From NCBI RefSeq assembly GCF_026683955.1, contig NZ_CP113343.1, forward strand, positions 744,001 to 808,000: a stretch of 64,000 nt of DNA, read 5' to 3'. The position numbers and the translations under genes were made by a program. Below the pieces are notes generated by a model, which was not told the DNA's origin, did no database searches, and worked only from the letters and a program-made list of their open reading frames with translations. The stretch is from Arthrobacter sp. MMS18-M83 (GTDB taxonomy: Bacteria; Actinomycetota; Actinomycetes; Actinomycetales; Micrococcaceae). Within the stretch, counting starts at the first letter, position 1, and each line of letters opens with the position of its first letter. Of this stretch, positions 41,818 through 50,894 are shown piece by piece.

Positions 41818-42897
41818 ATGAGATGGGACGCACAGGCACTTTCACCACAACGTGGTCCGGCACCCGGAGACAACAGCAACAGCATCCTGTCCGGAGCCGC
41901 CCCAGCTCCGGACGCCCTGCTGCCGCTGGCCGGGCTTGTGCGTTCCGTCTCAACCCCCGAATTCTCCGGAGTCACCTTTCATGAGGTCACCGCCAAATCG
42001 GTGCTCAACAAGGTGGCGTCCGGTTCCCAAATGCCCTTCGAATGGACCGTCAACCCATACCGCGGATGCAGCCATGCCTGCGTCTACTGCTTCGCCCGCA
42101 AGAGCCACACCTATCTGGAGTTCGACGCCGGACACGATTTCGATTCCCAGGTGATAGTGAAAATCAACGCGGCAGAAGTCTTGCGCAAGGAACTCTCCAA
42201 GCCGTCTTGGGGACACCATCATGTCGCCCTGGGCACCAACACAGATCCATACCAGCGCGCCGAGGGCCGTTACGAGCTGATGCCTGGAATCATCCGCGCC
42301 TTGGCTGATTCCGGCACGCCGTTCTCCATCCTCACCAAGGGAACCCTGCTGGGCCGCGACATCCCCCTGCTCAAGCACGCCTCCAGCCAGGTACCCGTGG
42401 ATTTGGGCATCTCCTTGGCTATGACAGACGAAACCCTTGCCTCGGCTGTCGAACCGGGGACCCCGGCGCCCCGTGCCCGGCTCAAACTCATCCGCCGGCT
42501 GCGCGAGGCAGGCCTGCCCTGCGGAGTCATGGCCATGCCCATCCTGCCTTGGCTGACGGACAATGATGACGCCTTGGAGTCTCTCTTCACCGCTCTGTCC
42601 GGGGCTGGTGCCACGGGAGTGACTGCCGGGGCGCTGTACCTGAAGCCGGGCACCCGCGAATGGTTCATGCAGTGGCTGGCGGCCAACCACGCCGGCCTCG
42701 TCGGGAAGTACCGGCGTCTCTACGGCCAAGGCTCGTATGCCCCGAAGGAATACAGGACCTGGCTGAGCGGCCGCATCAACTACTTCAAGGCCCGCCACGG
42801 CTTTTCCGGGAGCAGCGGTTTCAGCCACAGGAACGCCGCTGCAGGCAAGGAAGCGGCTGCTTCCCTCCCACCGGCTGGCCAGTCAACGCTTTTCTAG
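41818..42897 (+). CDS. Rv2578c-family radical SAM protein (SPL-like), probably SOS-induced
   Basis: The protein has 359 residues. The 4Fe-4S/SAM motif is NPYRGCSHACVYCFARKSH, that is CxxxCxxC. Further landmarks are HVALGTNTDPYQRAEGRYEL, FSILTKGTLLGRDIPLL and GLPCGVMAMPILPWLTDN. This is the actinobacterial Rv2578c family, related to spore photoproduct lyase-like radical SAM enzymes. The reaction is not established here. The ATG at 41818 (MRWDAQALS) is chosen because it lies 7 nt from the -10; an ATG at 41809 overlaps the -10 hexamer. The LexA box in its promoter argues for a DNA-repair-related job (inference). It overlaps the Nudix gene end by 4 bp. Confidence 0.88.
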   Translation: MRWDAQALSPQRGPAPGDNSNSILSGAAPAPDALLPLAGLVRSVSTPEFSGVTFHEVTAKSVLNKVASGSQMPFEWTVNPYRGCSHACVYCFARKSHTYLEFDAGHDFDSQVIVKINAAEVLRKELSKPSWGHHHVALGTNTDPYQRAEGRYELMPGIIRALADSGTPFSILTKGTLLGRDIPLLKHASSQVPVDLGISLAMTDETLASAVEPGTPAPRARLKLIRRLREAGLPCGVMAMPILPWLTDNDDALESLFTALSGAGATGVTAGALYLKPGTREWFMQWLAANHAGLVGKYRRLYGQGSYAPKEYRTWLSGRINYFKARHGFSGSSGFSHRNAAAGKEAAASLPPAGQSTLF

Positions 42898-43334
42898 CCA
42901 GGCAGCCCTGAACCCGCCCGTTCCAGCAGGGCCCGGACAATCGGCAGGTCAGCGGGAATCCAGGGCAACGCGAACGCCTCGTCGCCGTTGCCGAGGGGGA
43001 CCCAGCGAAGTTCATCGTGGTCCTGGAGCGGACGCGGTTCGCCGTCGAGCAGTTCAGCGAACCACACCCTCATGACGGCACGCTCGCTCAAAGGCCACCC
43101 GGCATCGTCGTCCGCCACCACTTCGGCCCCGAGGCGGACGGTGATCCCGAGTTCTTCGATCAATTCCCGGTGCAGCGCGTCTTCGAAGGACTCTCCGGTC
43201 TCGAGCTTGCCGCCCGGGAACTCCCACATTCCGGCGAATTGCGGCGGAGCGCTGCGCCTGGCGACCAGCAACCGGCTCGGGTTTTCAAGGGAATCGACGA
43301 CGGCGGCGCCCGCCACACTTATCAGTCCAGTCAC
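42894..43334 (-). CDS. Nudix hydrolase, MutT-like
   Basis: The protein has 146 residues. The Nudix box GKLETGESFEDALHRELIEE followed by LG satisfies GX5EX7REUXEEXGU. The preceding LLVARRSAPPQFAGMWEFPG is typical of MutT-type 8-oxo-dGTPases and (deoxy)nucleoside triphosphate sanitising enzymes. The GTG start has TAGACT exactly 6 nt upstream and no Shine-Dalgarno, so it is probably leaderless. It converges with the radical SAM gene. Confidence 0.92.
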   Translation of the reverse strand: MTGLISVAGAAVVDSLENPSRLLVARRSAPPQFAGMWEFPGGKLETGESFEDALHRELIEELGITVRLGAEVVADDDAGWPLSERAVMRVWFAELLDGEPRPLQDHDELRWVPLGNGDEAFALPWIPADLPIVRALLERAGSGLPG

Positions 43335-43480
43335 CGCAACAGTCTATTGGCCGCGAGTTCAGGGATCCTGATTATGGAAGTTGTCACATACCGGGACATT
43401 CGCCGGAGCCTCCCACTAAGCTTGAAAGTCGGATTTAATCCCTTTCGTGCGGCCTCCCGCTCACTCCCAGAAACAGGACA

Positions 43481-44689
43481 ATGACCACCACCGCAGTCCG
43501 CAAGACCTCCAAAAAGACCGGAAGCCGCCACGTGGCCCTGGCTATCTTTGCCCTCGCCATGGGTGGATTCGCCATCGGGACCACGGAATTCACCATGATG
43601 GGCTTGCTCAAGGAGATCGAGCAGGGACTCAACATCAGCACTCCCGAGGCCGGGAACCTGATTTCCGCCTACGCTTTGGGTGTAGTGGTGGGTGCGCCGA
43701 TCTTCGCGGCGTTGGGCGCCCGGCTCCCCCGCAAGCAACTTGCCCTGGGACTCATGCTGTTCCTGTCCATAGCGAACCTGACGTCCTTCATTGCGCCGGA
43801 CTACGGAACCATGTTGATCACGAGGTTTGCCTCGGGACTGCCCCATGGTGCCTTCTTCGGGATCGCTGCCGTCATCGCGGCGAGCCTGGTTGCCCCCACC
43901 AAGCGTGGCTGGGCGATTTCGATGGTCATGGGCGGGCTCACTATCGCCAACGTCATCGGCGTTCCCGCTGCCACCTGGCTTGGTCAGACCTTCGGTTGGC
44001 GCTTGCTCTTCGTGGTGGTGGGCATCCTCGGTCTGGCCACCAGTGTGCTGCTATGGAAGTTCGTCCCCTTTGAGCCCGCGCACCCCGAGGCGAGCATTCG
44101 CCGGGAACTTGGCGCCCTCAAACGCATCCAGGTGTGGCTGGCACTGCTGATCGGAATCATCGGTTTTGGCGGCTTCTTCGCCACCTATACGTACATCGCC
44201 CACACGATGACTTCCGTGGCCGGCATCCCGCAGTCGCTGATACCCCTGGTGGTGGCCCTCTACGGACTCGGTATGGTGGCGGGAAACATCCTGGGCGGCC
44301 GGATCGCCGACAAATCCGTCATGGGAACCATCTACCGGGTCCTTCCGGCCATCGCACTCGCCTTGGTGGTCTACGCCATCGCGGCCCACTGGGCGTGGTC
44401 GGCATTCATCATGGTCTTCGTCGTGGGCGGCATCGGCTCCATGCTCGTTCCGCCCTTGCAGACCCGGCTCCTCGACGCTTCGCCCGACGCACCGTCTCTG
44501 GCATCTTCGCTCAACCATTCCGCGCTCAACATCGCGAACGCCCTTGGCGCGTTCCTCGGCGGCGTGGTCATCGCATGGGGCTGGGGCTATGTGGCCCCGG
44601 CCCTCGTAGGCGCTGTCCTGGCAGTCCTGGGCCTCGGCGTCGCCGGCATCAGTGGCTGGTTGGAACGCAAGAAGCCGCTGGGCGGATAG
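43481..44689 (+). CDS. MFS transporter, DHA1/AraJ-like
   Basis: The protein has 402 residues and about twelve membrane segments. The first is VALAIFALAMGGFAIGTTEF, with the TTEFTMMGLL signature of AraJ/YdhP-type exporters. The loop 2-3 motif appears as GARLPRKQLALGL and motif C-like sequence as SMVMGGLTIANVIGVP. Proton-driven export of sugars or drugs is likely; the substrate is not known. Confidence 0.87.
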   Translation: MTTTAVRKTSKKTGSRHVALAIFALAMGGFAIGTTEFTMMGLLKEIEQGLNISTPEAGNLISAYALGVVVGAPIFAALGARLPRKQLALGLMLFLSIANLTSFIAPDYGTMLITRFASGLPHGAFFGIAAVIAASLVAPTKRGWAISMVMGGLTIANVIGVPAATWLGQTFGWRLLFVVVGILGLATSVLLWKFVPFEPAHPEASIRRELGALKRIQVWLALLIGIIGFGGFFATYTYIAHTMTSVAGIPQSLIPLVVALYGLGMVAGNILGGRIADKSVMGTIYRVLPAIALALVVYAIAAHWAWSAFIMVFVVGGIGSMLVPPLQTRLLDASPDAPSLASSLNHSALNIANALGAFLGGVVIAWGWGYVAPALVGAVLAVLGLGVAGISGWLERKKPLGG

Positions 44690-44701
44690 GCGGTAGGCCG
44701 C

Positions 44702-45619
44702 TTAGACCTGGACCCGCTCCACGTCCGGTTCAAGGTAGATGACCCGGGCAATCGGCGCCGCGGTGCGGATCCTGAGTTCGGCGTCGTCGATCGCTTTGGC
44801 GATGGCCTGGCCGGTATCTGCCGCGCCAACACTGATCTTCGCCGCAACCAGCAACTCTTCCGGACCAAGGTGCATGGTCTTCAGGTGGATGATGCGCGTG
44901 CCATCGGACTCAATGGCTTCCGTGATGCGTGCATTGTCCTCTTTCGTGGCTGATTCGCCGAGCAGCAAGGACTTGGTTTCCACCGCGAGCACTACGGCGA
45001 TTGCAACAAGAAGCAGGCCGATCATCCCTGTGCCCGCAGCATCCCAAAGGCCGTTGCCCGTGATGAGGGTCAGGCTGACTCCGAACAGCGCGAAGACGAG
45101 GCCCAGGAGGGCTCCGAAATCCTCCAGGAGGATCACGGGCAATTCCGGTTGCTTGGCATTGCGGATGAACTTGACCCAGCCTTGGTTGCCGCGCAAAGGA
45201 TTGGACTCGTGGATTGCGGTGCGGAAAGAGAACGATTCCGCCACGATCGCACCGAGCAGCACAGCGAGCGGCACCCACCAGAAATCGCCCTCAATGGCAT
45301 GCGGGTGCTGGAACTTCTCCCAGGATTCGTAGAGCGCGAAAAGGCCGCCAACGCTGAACAGCACGATCGAAACGATAAACGCGTATATGTAACGCTCACG
45401 GCCATAGCCAAACGGGTGTTCGGGACTCGCCGCCCGTTGTGCCCGCTTCCCGCCAAGCAGCAGGAGCAACTGGTTGCCGGAGTCGGCCACGGAGTGGATC
45501 GCCTCGGCCAACATGGACGATGACATGGTCAGGACGAATGCGACGAACTTGAGCACAGCGATCGCCAGGTTGGCACCCAATGCCGCCACGATTGCCTTGT
45601 TACCGCCATTTGCAGCCAC
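44702..45619 (-). CDS. Cation diffusion facilitator family transporter
   Basis: The protein has 305 residues and five to six membrane segments. The metal-site helix is SSSMLAEAIHSVADSGNQLL, with the HSVAD form of the HxxxD motif, and the basic RERYIYAFIVSIVLF follows. The C-terminal ~85 residues form the cytosolic ferredoxin-like domain (IIHLKTMHLGPEELLVAAKI). It exports divalent metals such as Zn, Fe or Mn in exchange for protons. The GTG at 45619 follows GGTGGAG. Confidence 0.88.
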   Translation of the reverse strand: MAANGGNKAIVAALGANLAIAVLKFVAFVLTMSSSMLAEAIHSVADSGNQLLLLLGGKRAQRAASPEHPFGYGRERYIYAFIVSIVLFSVGGLFALYESWEKFQHPHAIEGDFWWVPLAVLLGAIVAESFSFRTAIHESNPLRGNQGWVKFIRNAKQPELPVILLEDFGALLGLVFALFGVSLTLITGNGLWDAAGTGMIGLLLVAIAVVLAVETKSLLLGESATKEDNARITEAIESDGTRIIHLKTMHLGPEELLVAAKISVGAADTGQAIAKAIDDAELRIRTAAPIARVIYLEPDVERVQV

Positions 45620-45720
45620 GAAAGCTCCACCTCTTCTTCGGTTCAGGGGATGAGAGTGAATTGCGGGAACGGACCGCGGCGTCACCTTCCTGCAAGCAAT
45701 ACCGTACCTTGGCGAAATTG

Positions 45721-46617
45721 TCAGGAAGCCTGCTGGGAGCGTGCGCTGGCGTAGAGGCATACAGTAGCGGCTGTGCCGAGGTTCAAGCTTTCAGCCGAGC
45801 CGTAGACGGGTACCGCAACACGATGGTCCGCGAGTGCCAGTTCGGAGTCTGAAAGCCCTTGTGCTTCGTTGCCGAACAACCAGGCCGTCGGCGCCTCGAG
45901 TGCGTAGTCAGAGGGAGCTACCGACGCACCCAGCCGGCGTGCGGCGTTCTCATCCTGAAGCTTGTCCAGATTGAGGGTGCCGTAACCGTCCGCCGCCAGG
46001 ATCCCGATGCCATGCTCCTTGCAGAGGGCCACGAGCTCCTCGACGTCCACACCCAGGACAACCGGCAAATGGAAGAGGGAGCCCGCGGTGGACCGCACGG
46101 CCTTGGGGTTGTAAATATCCACGCTGGAGGCCGTCAGGACCACAGCATCCGCCCCGGCAGCATCTGCGGCCCTCAGCACTGTTCCCGCGTTGCCAGGGTC
46201 CCGCACCTGGCACATGACGGCGATCAGCCGCGGTCCGGCGTCGAGCACCGATTCAAGGCTCACGTCCACAAAACTGCAGACGGCCACTATGCCCTGGGGA
46301 TTGACCGTGTCCGCCATGGCGGCCAGGACATCGTCATTCGCCAGCCGCAAGGCAACACCATCGGCGAGCTCGCCCAGTTCAGGGAGCCGGTCCAGGCAGC
46401 TTTCGCTTGCGTAAAGTTCGTGCACGACGCCGGGCTCCCCCGCCGCCGTCCGCTCCCGATGCAGGACCAGTGCTTCCCGAACAGCTTGGGGGCCCTCCGC
46501 GAGGAACCTGCCGCGCTTTAAACGGGCCGGGCGCCCTGCAAGCTTTGCGACATCCCTGACCCGATCAGCTCGGGGGTTGGACATCGGAAGTTCTTGCGGG
46601 CGCCCGGTTTCGTTCAT
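45721..46617 (-). CDS. TrmH/SpoU-family RNA 2'-O-methyltransferase
   Basis: The protein has 298 residues. It has an N-terminal L30e-like substrate-binding domain (LKRGRFLAEGPQAVREAL) and a C-terminal SPOUT knot with motif 1 QVRDPGNAGTVLRAADAAGA, motif 2 WLFGNEAQGLS and motif 3 PVYGSAESLNLGTAATVCLY. It probably methylates a 23S rRNA or tRNA ribose. The position between rplT and pheS matches many actinobacteria. The ATG at 46617 has TAAAGT 7 nt upstream; a Met 11 residues later is possible. Confidence 0.92.
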   Translation of the reverse strand: MNETGRPQELPMSNPRADRVRDVAKLAGRPARLKRGRFLAEGPQAVREALVLHRERTAAGEPGVVHELYASESCLDRLPELGELADGVALRLANDDVLAAMADTVNPQGIVAVCSFVDVSLESVLDAGPRLIAVMCQVRDPGNAGTVLRAADAAGADAVVLTASSVDIYNPKAVRSTAGSLFHLPVVLGVDVEELVALCKEHGIGILAADGYGTLNLDKLQDENAARRLGASVAPSDYALEAPTAWLFGNEAQGLSDSELALADHRVAVPVYGSAESLNLGTAATVCLYASARSQQAS

Positions 46618-46670
46618 ATAAAGAACTTTAGTGGCTATTGCCACTGTCCCTTGAACTGCGGTTACGCGTA

Positions 46671-47135
46671 CTACTCAGCAGCCTCAACGGCCGGCTTCTT
46701 CGCAGCCTTGGCCTTGGGAGCCTTGGCAGCAGGTTCGTCCTCGGAAACGGAAGCCTTGGCGGCCGGAGCGGAGGTGTCGGCAGGCAGGGAGTCCTTGGCG
46801 ACCTTGACCAGCGCGGCGAAAGCGTTGGCGTCAGAAACGGCCAGCTCTGCCAGCATGCGGCGGTCAACCTCGACCTCAGCGGCCTTCAGGCCCTGGATCA
46901 AGCGGTTGTAGGTCAGGCCGTTGGCGCGGGATGCAGCGTTGATTCGCTGGATCCAGAGGCGACGGAAGTCGCCCTTCTTCTTGCGGCGGTCGCCGTAGCT
47001 GTACACAAACGAGTGCAGCAGCTGCTCTTTTGCCTTGCGGTACAGGCGAGACCGCTGACCGCGGTAACCCTTGGCCCGTTCAAGGACAACCCGACGCTTC
47101 TTGTGGGCGTTTACCGCCCGCTTCACACGTGCCAC
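46671..47135 (-). CDS. rplT: 50S ribosomal protein L20 with C-terminal extension
   Basis: The protein has 154 residues. Residues 1-~120 are canonical L20 ([37 protein letters not shown]). The last ~35 residues form an Ala/Lys/Glu-rich tail ([19 protein letters not shown]) not found in E. coli L20. It binds 23S rRNA early in 50S assembly. The GTG start is about 120 bp after rpmI in the infC-rpmI-rplT operon. Confidence 0.97.
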   Translation of the reverse strand: MARVKRAVNAHKKRRVVLERAKGYRGQRSRLYRKAKEQLLHSFVYSYGDRRKKKGDFRRLWIQRINAASRANGLTYNRLIQGLKAAEVEVDRRMLAELAVSDANAFAALVKVAKDSLPADTSAPAAKASVSEDEPAAKAPKAKAAKKPAVEAAE

Positions 47136-47252
47136 GTGCGTACTCCTTCAAAATTCTTATCCCAAGCTGCTACTGCCGGAAACCCGGCCGGCCTGAGAAG
47201 GCTTTGGTGTAGTCGGCGGCTACCGGATGGCAGCAACCAGAAAACTTGGAAC

Positions 47253-47447
47253 TTAGATGCCGAGCATCTTCCTGATGACCTTGGCATCGCCCTTGAAGAC
47301 GATCTTGTCGCCGGCAAGGCGACGGGTCAGGGTGGAGGACTTGTGCTCCAGGTAGTGGCGGCGGTTGGCCTGCTGACGCTTCAGCTTGCCGGTACCGGTC
47401 AGCTTGAAGCGCTTCTTAGCACCACTGTGGGTCTTCATCTTCGGCAT
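47253..47447 (-). CDS. rpmI: 50S ribosomal protein L35
   Basis: The protein has 64 residues, beginning [20 protein letters not shown] and ending KVIRKMLGI, a complete L35 of normal length. The ATG at 47447 is chosen over an upstream in-frame start at 47510 because the family always begins MPKMKTHSG. It sits between infC and rplT. Confidence 0.98.
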   Translation of the reverse strand: MPKMKTHSGAKKRFKLTGTGKLKRQQANRRHYLEHKSSTLTRRLAGDKIVFKGDAKVIRKMLGI

Positions 47448-47564
47448 GGGAACCGATCTCCTTACGTATCCGCAGACTGGGTCTGCAGTTCTTTCGTGCA
47501 ACCACCCCATAGGGGGTGACCGCTGCTTTCGTGCCGGGCGGAGGGGATGCCTCCTGCGGCGTGA

Positions 47565-48671
47565 CTAGTTGGTCTTGCGTGCCGCAGGCTTGGGAGCAGC
47601 CTTAGGGGCTGCCGGTCGAGCTGCAGGCTTCGGAATCGCAGGCTTCGCCATCGGCTTCGGCACCGGTGTAGCAGCAGGCTTCGGGGCAGCCGGTACAACA
47701 GGCTTCGAAGCTGCCTGCTCAGGAGCCTTTGCCGGAACCGGAGCATTTGCTGGCGCGGGAGGCTTTACTGGCGCCGGTGCGGCAACCGGAGCTGCTTCGG
47801 CAACCGGAGCTGCTTCCACAACCGGAGCCTCTACGACTGCGGGAGCCTCTTCAACGACCGGGGCCTCTACGACAACCGGTGTCTCTTCAACAGCAACCGC
47901 TTCCTCAACAACAGGAGCAGCCTCTTCAGCTTCGGCAACCTCGGCCTCAACGGACTCCGGCGCGGTTTCCACTGCCACCGTGTCCTCGGCCTGGTTTTCC
48001 TCTACCTGGGTCAGGAGTTCCGCCGGAACCAGGTCCGCGAGGGACTGCGTCAGGGGAGCATCCTCGCCTGAAAGGTCGATCCGGCCAGCAGCCTTGGCTT
48101 CATTCTGGGCCTTGGCTTCTGCGCGCTGCGCCGCACGGCGGGCCTCGGCCTTTGCCTCGGCTTTGTTCTTCAGCGGGCCGATCACCATGACCATGTTGCG
48201 GCCATCGATGCGCGGGCTGGACTCAATCACGCCAACTTCGGCAACGTCCTCGGCAAAGCGCTGCAACAGGCGGATGCCCATTTCGGGGCGCTGCTGCTCA
48301 CGTCCACGGAATTGGATCATGGCCTTCACCTTGTCACCAGCGCCCAGGAAGCGAAGCGCGTGGCCGCGCTTGGTCTCATAGTCGTGGGTATCGATCTTCA
48401 GGCGGAAGCGGATTTCCTTCAGAACCGTGTTGGTCTGGTTCTTGCGGGCTTCACGGGCTTTGACAGCGGCTTCGTACTTGTATTTGCCGAAGTCCATCAG
48501 CTTGCACACCGGAGGCTTGGCCTGCGGTGCAACTTCAACGAGATCCAGATCAGCCTCGGCAGCAAGACGCAGGGCGTCCTCGATACGGACGATTCCAACC
48601 TGTTCGCCGGCAGGGCCGACCAAACGCACCTCGGGGACGCGGATACGCTCATTGATTCTTGGCTCGCTAAT
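47565..48671 (-). CDS. infC: Translation initiation factor IF-3 with ATT start and 200-residue tail
   Basis: The protein has 368 residues. Residues 1-~75 are the IF3 N-domain ([20 protein letters not shown]) and ~76-168 the C-domain ([29 protein letters not shown]). Residues 169-368 are a low-complexity tail, first charged, then rich in Ala, Pro, Val and Glu with [11 protein letters not shown] repeats and a Lys/Pro/Ala end. The start is ATT at 48669-48671, 7 nt after AGGAG. Rare ATT starts in infC allow autoregulation by IF3 itself. IF3 discriminates the initiator tRNA and start codon. Confidence 0.95.
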   Translation of the reverse strand: MSEPRINERIRVPEVRLVGPAGEQVGIVRIEDALRLAAEADLDLVEVAPQAKPPVCKLMDFGKYKYEAAVKAREARKNQTNTVLKEIRFRLKIDTHDYETKRGHALRFLGAGDKVKAMIQFRGREQQRPEMGIRLLQRFAEDVAEVGVIESSPRIDGRNMVMVIGPLKNKAEAKAEARRAAQRAEAKAQNEAKAAGRIDLSGEDAPLTQSLADLVPAELLTQVEENQAEDTVAVETAPESVEAEVAEAEEAAPVVEEAVAVEETPVVVEAPVVEEAPAVVEAPVVEAAPVAEAAPVAAPAPVKPPAPANAPVPAKAPEQAASKPVVPAAPKPAATPVPKPMAKPAIPKPAARPAAPKAAPKPAARKTN

Positions 48672-48907
48672 GTCAAAGCTCCTGTTGTTGTGATGAGTAT
48701 TCCACCGGCAAATAGAGAAGGCCCCCAATTGCTGGCGCAATCGAAGGCCTCGAAAGATCGGATACAGCCCCTCGATGGAGGCGTTCGCACCATCCAAGGC
48801 ATACCTTGAACGGTGTCCGACCAGGTACCCGGCAACTTACATCCCCGAAGGGAAACGGCTGACGCGGGTGGGAGAGAACTCCGCTTGCAAACTGAAAACC
48901 AATTCTA
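48672..48907 (-). promoter_or_regulatory. infC leader with promoter and possible attenuator hairpin
   Basis: A TAGAAT -10 (48902-48907) implies a leader of about 220 nt before the ATT start. Near 48711-48760 the transcript can fold GAGGCC with GGCCTTC around an inner ATTGC-GCAAT hairpin, followed by TCTATTTG. This could be an attenuator or an L20/IF3 control site, but the U tract is poor. The rest of 48672-49009 holds no gene. Confidence 0.35.
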
Positions 48908-49009
48908 CAGAAATCGTCCGCCAACCGCACATTAACGATGGGTGGCCGAATACTGCGTGAGCCATAGAAAAATGGCGACTTCCAGTCGGTCTGTGACAAG
49001 CTTACCAGC

Positions 49010-49396
49010 ATGAGCACTTCAGACAGCAATTCCCTCGACCACGAGCCCACCGGTACTGACGCCGGAGTAGGCCAGCAGATCCGCGACATTTCGGAAGTTC
49101 CGGCTGTTGAGGTCATCACCACCGGCGCCGTTCACCTCATGAGCGCAGCGGCTGTCAAGGTGGGCTTGGCCGACGACCCCGAGGCTGAGGAGCTCAAGGA
49201 CCTGGACGAAGCCCGCAAACTGATCACCGCCTTGGCCGGGCTGGTCACGGCCGCGGCACCGGAAATCGGTTCACAGCACGCGGGCCCTTTGCGCGATGGC
49301 CTGCGTTCCCTCCAGCTCGCATTCCGCGAAGCTTCGCTGATCCCGGACGAGCCAGGCAAGGGCCCGGGCGAAAAGTTCACCGGCCCGGTCAACTGA
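49010..49396 (+). CDS. DUF1844 family protein
   Basis: The protein has 128 residues. The DUF1844 core is VEVITTGAVHLMSAAAVKVG and DLDEARKLITALAGLV, a small all-helical domain. It is found next to infC in many actinobacteria, here divergent from it. The function is unknown. Both termini look disordered. Confidence 0.88.
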   Translation: MSTSDSNSLDHEPTGTDAGVGQQIRDISEVPAVEVITTGAVHLMSAAAVKVGLADDPEAEELKDLDEARKLITALAGLVTAAAPEIGSQHAGPLRDGLRSLQLAFREASLIPDEPGKGPGEKFTGPVN

Positions 49397-49422
49397 CCCG
49401 GACTCACCTGTTAGACCGCAGC

Positions 49423-49451
49423 GGCGGGCTGGCCTTCCTGGCCAGCCCGCC
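49423..49451. terminator. Intrinsic-type hairpin after the DUF1844 gene
   Basis: A perfect 12-bp stem, GGCGGGCTGGCC and GGCCAGCCCGCC, with a 5-nt TTCCT loop lies 26 bp past the stop. It is very stable and may serve both convergent genes; no clear T-run follows. Confidence 0.7.
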
Positions 49452-49501
49452 GTCGTCGTATCCTGGCGGTTTAGGCGCCACAGCCGCGTTAGCGGCGCAA
49501 C

Positions 49502-50836
49502 TCAGTTGGCGCGATCCCCAGCGCCGGCCTGGGCGATGGCCACGATCCGGCGCCGACGCAGCTGGAGGAACAGTCCGGCGAGGCACAGCACCACTCCAGC
49601 CGTTCCGATGGCCACGAATCCGGCCCACGGTCCCACCCCGTCGATAAAAAGCCCGGCGACCGGCGAACCGAAGGCCACGCCCGCAGTCAGGGCCGAGCCA
49701 TACCAGCCCATTGCCTCGCCGCGCCGATCCTCATCCACGATGTCTGCGACCTTTTCAGAGGCTGCGGACAGCACCGGCGCGCATAACAGACCCGGTAGAA
49801 GGGACAGCAAGGCAAGGGTCCACGTGTCCCCGGCGAAGCCCATCGGAATGGTCAGGGCCGCCATGCCCAGCAGGAGCAGGATCGGTGAGACGGGCCGGTG
49901 CATCGCTCCGTAAATGAGTCCGCCGACTACCGATGAGGCGCACCAGAAGAAGAAAACAATCCCGATCTCGCTCTCGTGCCCGCCGCGCTGCAATACCGCC
50001 ACGATTCCGACGTCGGTTCCGCTCAGGACCATGCCCGATCCTGCGGCAACGGCGAACACCGCGGCCACTGCCGCAGTGAACCATGTGAAGTTCCTCGCCA
50101 TCTTTCCCCGCAGGCCGGAAGGTTGCGAGACCGTCGGAGCCATCTCTGAAGCAGCTTCCTGGAGATGTGCCGGCGCTGATGCCACCACCGCAGCTTCGGC
50201 AGCGTGGAGCTCGTCGGCGTCGCGGTCAGCCGTTTGGCTGGCATCCAGGACATCATCGCTGCGGGTGGGCGGGTTGAACCACAGAAGGAAAAGCCCGGCA
50301 GCCGACGTGCAGACGCCCACGATGGTCAGTCCCAGGACGGTGAACCCGCTCGTTGCCACAACCGCGCCAACTGCGGGGCCGATCATGAAGACCACTTCGG
50401 TGGCAATCGAGTCCAAGGCGTACGCGGAACGCCGTTGCTCGCCATCTACCAGGACGCCGAGCGACTGGCGGATGACACTGAAGATCGGCAGCGTCAGAAG
50501 GCCACCGACAAAGACGAGCGGCAGGATCCATTCGTAGCTCACGTGCGGGACAACGGACCAAATGACCAGCTCCGAGACCACGGAAGGGATGAGCGCCTTG
50601 CGCAGGCCGACAGTGTCCACGCGGCGCCCTCGCCACGGAGCGCCAATCGCGATGCCGATGGTGAATACCGCGGCGGCAGCACCGGCGGCGGCGTAACCCT
50701 TGCCCAAGGTCAGCACGATGTGCAGGGTGAGCAGAACCCCGGCTGCCGAGTGCGGTATTCGGGCAACCATGCCCACCAGCAGGAGACGCCGCACGGACGT
50801 GATGGACAGCATCTCCCGGTAGAGAGAGAAATTCAC
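49502..50836 (-). CDS. MFS transporter
   Basis: The protein has 444 residues with about 11-12 hydrophobic segments. A central soluble loop of ~60 residues, rich in Ala and Glu, lies between the two halves (about residues 190-250). The loop 2-3 motif is APWRGRRVDTVGLRKALIPS. It resembles actinobacterial exporters of unknown substrate. The GTG start lies about 60 bp from sseB. Confidence 0.85.
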   Translation of the reverse strand: MNFSLYREMLSITSVRRLLLVGMVARIPHSAAGVLLTLHIVLTLGKGYAAAGAAAAVFTIGIAIGAPWRGRRVDTVGLRKALIPSVVSELVIWSVVPHVSYEWILPLVFVGGLLTLPIFSVIRQSLGVLVDGEQRRSAYALDSIATEVVFMIGPAVGAVVATSGFTVLGLTIVGVCTSAAGLFLLWFNPPTRSDDVLDASQTADRDADELHAAEAAVVASAPAHLQEAASEMAPTVSQPSGLRGKMARNFTWFTAAVAAVFAVAAGSGMVLSGTDVGIVAVLQRGGHESEIGIVFFFWCASSVVGGLIYGAMHRPVSPILLLLGMAALTIPMGFAGDTWTLALLSLLPGLLCAPVLSAASEKVADIVDEDRRGEAMGWYGSALTAGVAFGSPVAGLFIDGVGPWAGFVAIGTAGVVLCLAGLFLQLRRRRIVAIAQAGAGDRAN

Positions 50837-50894
50837 GAGCTACATCCCCTGTTCTGCCGACGGCAGGACAAGGAAGTTCCCCCTGTGCCTTCGG

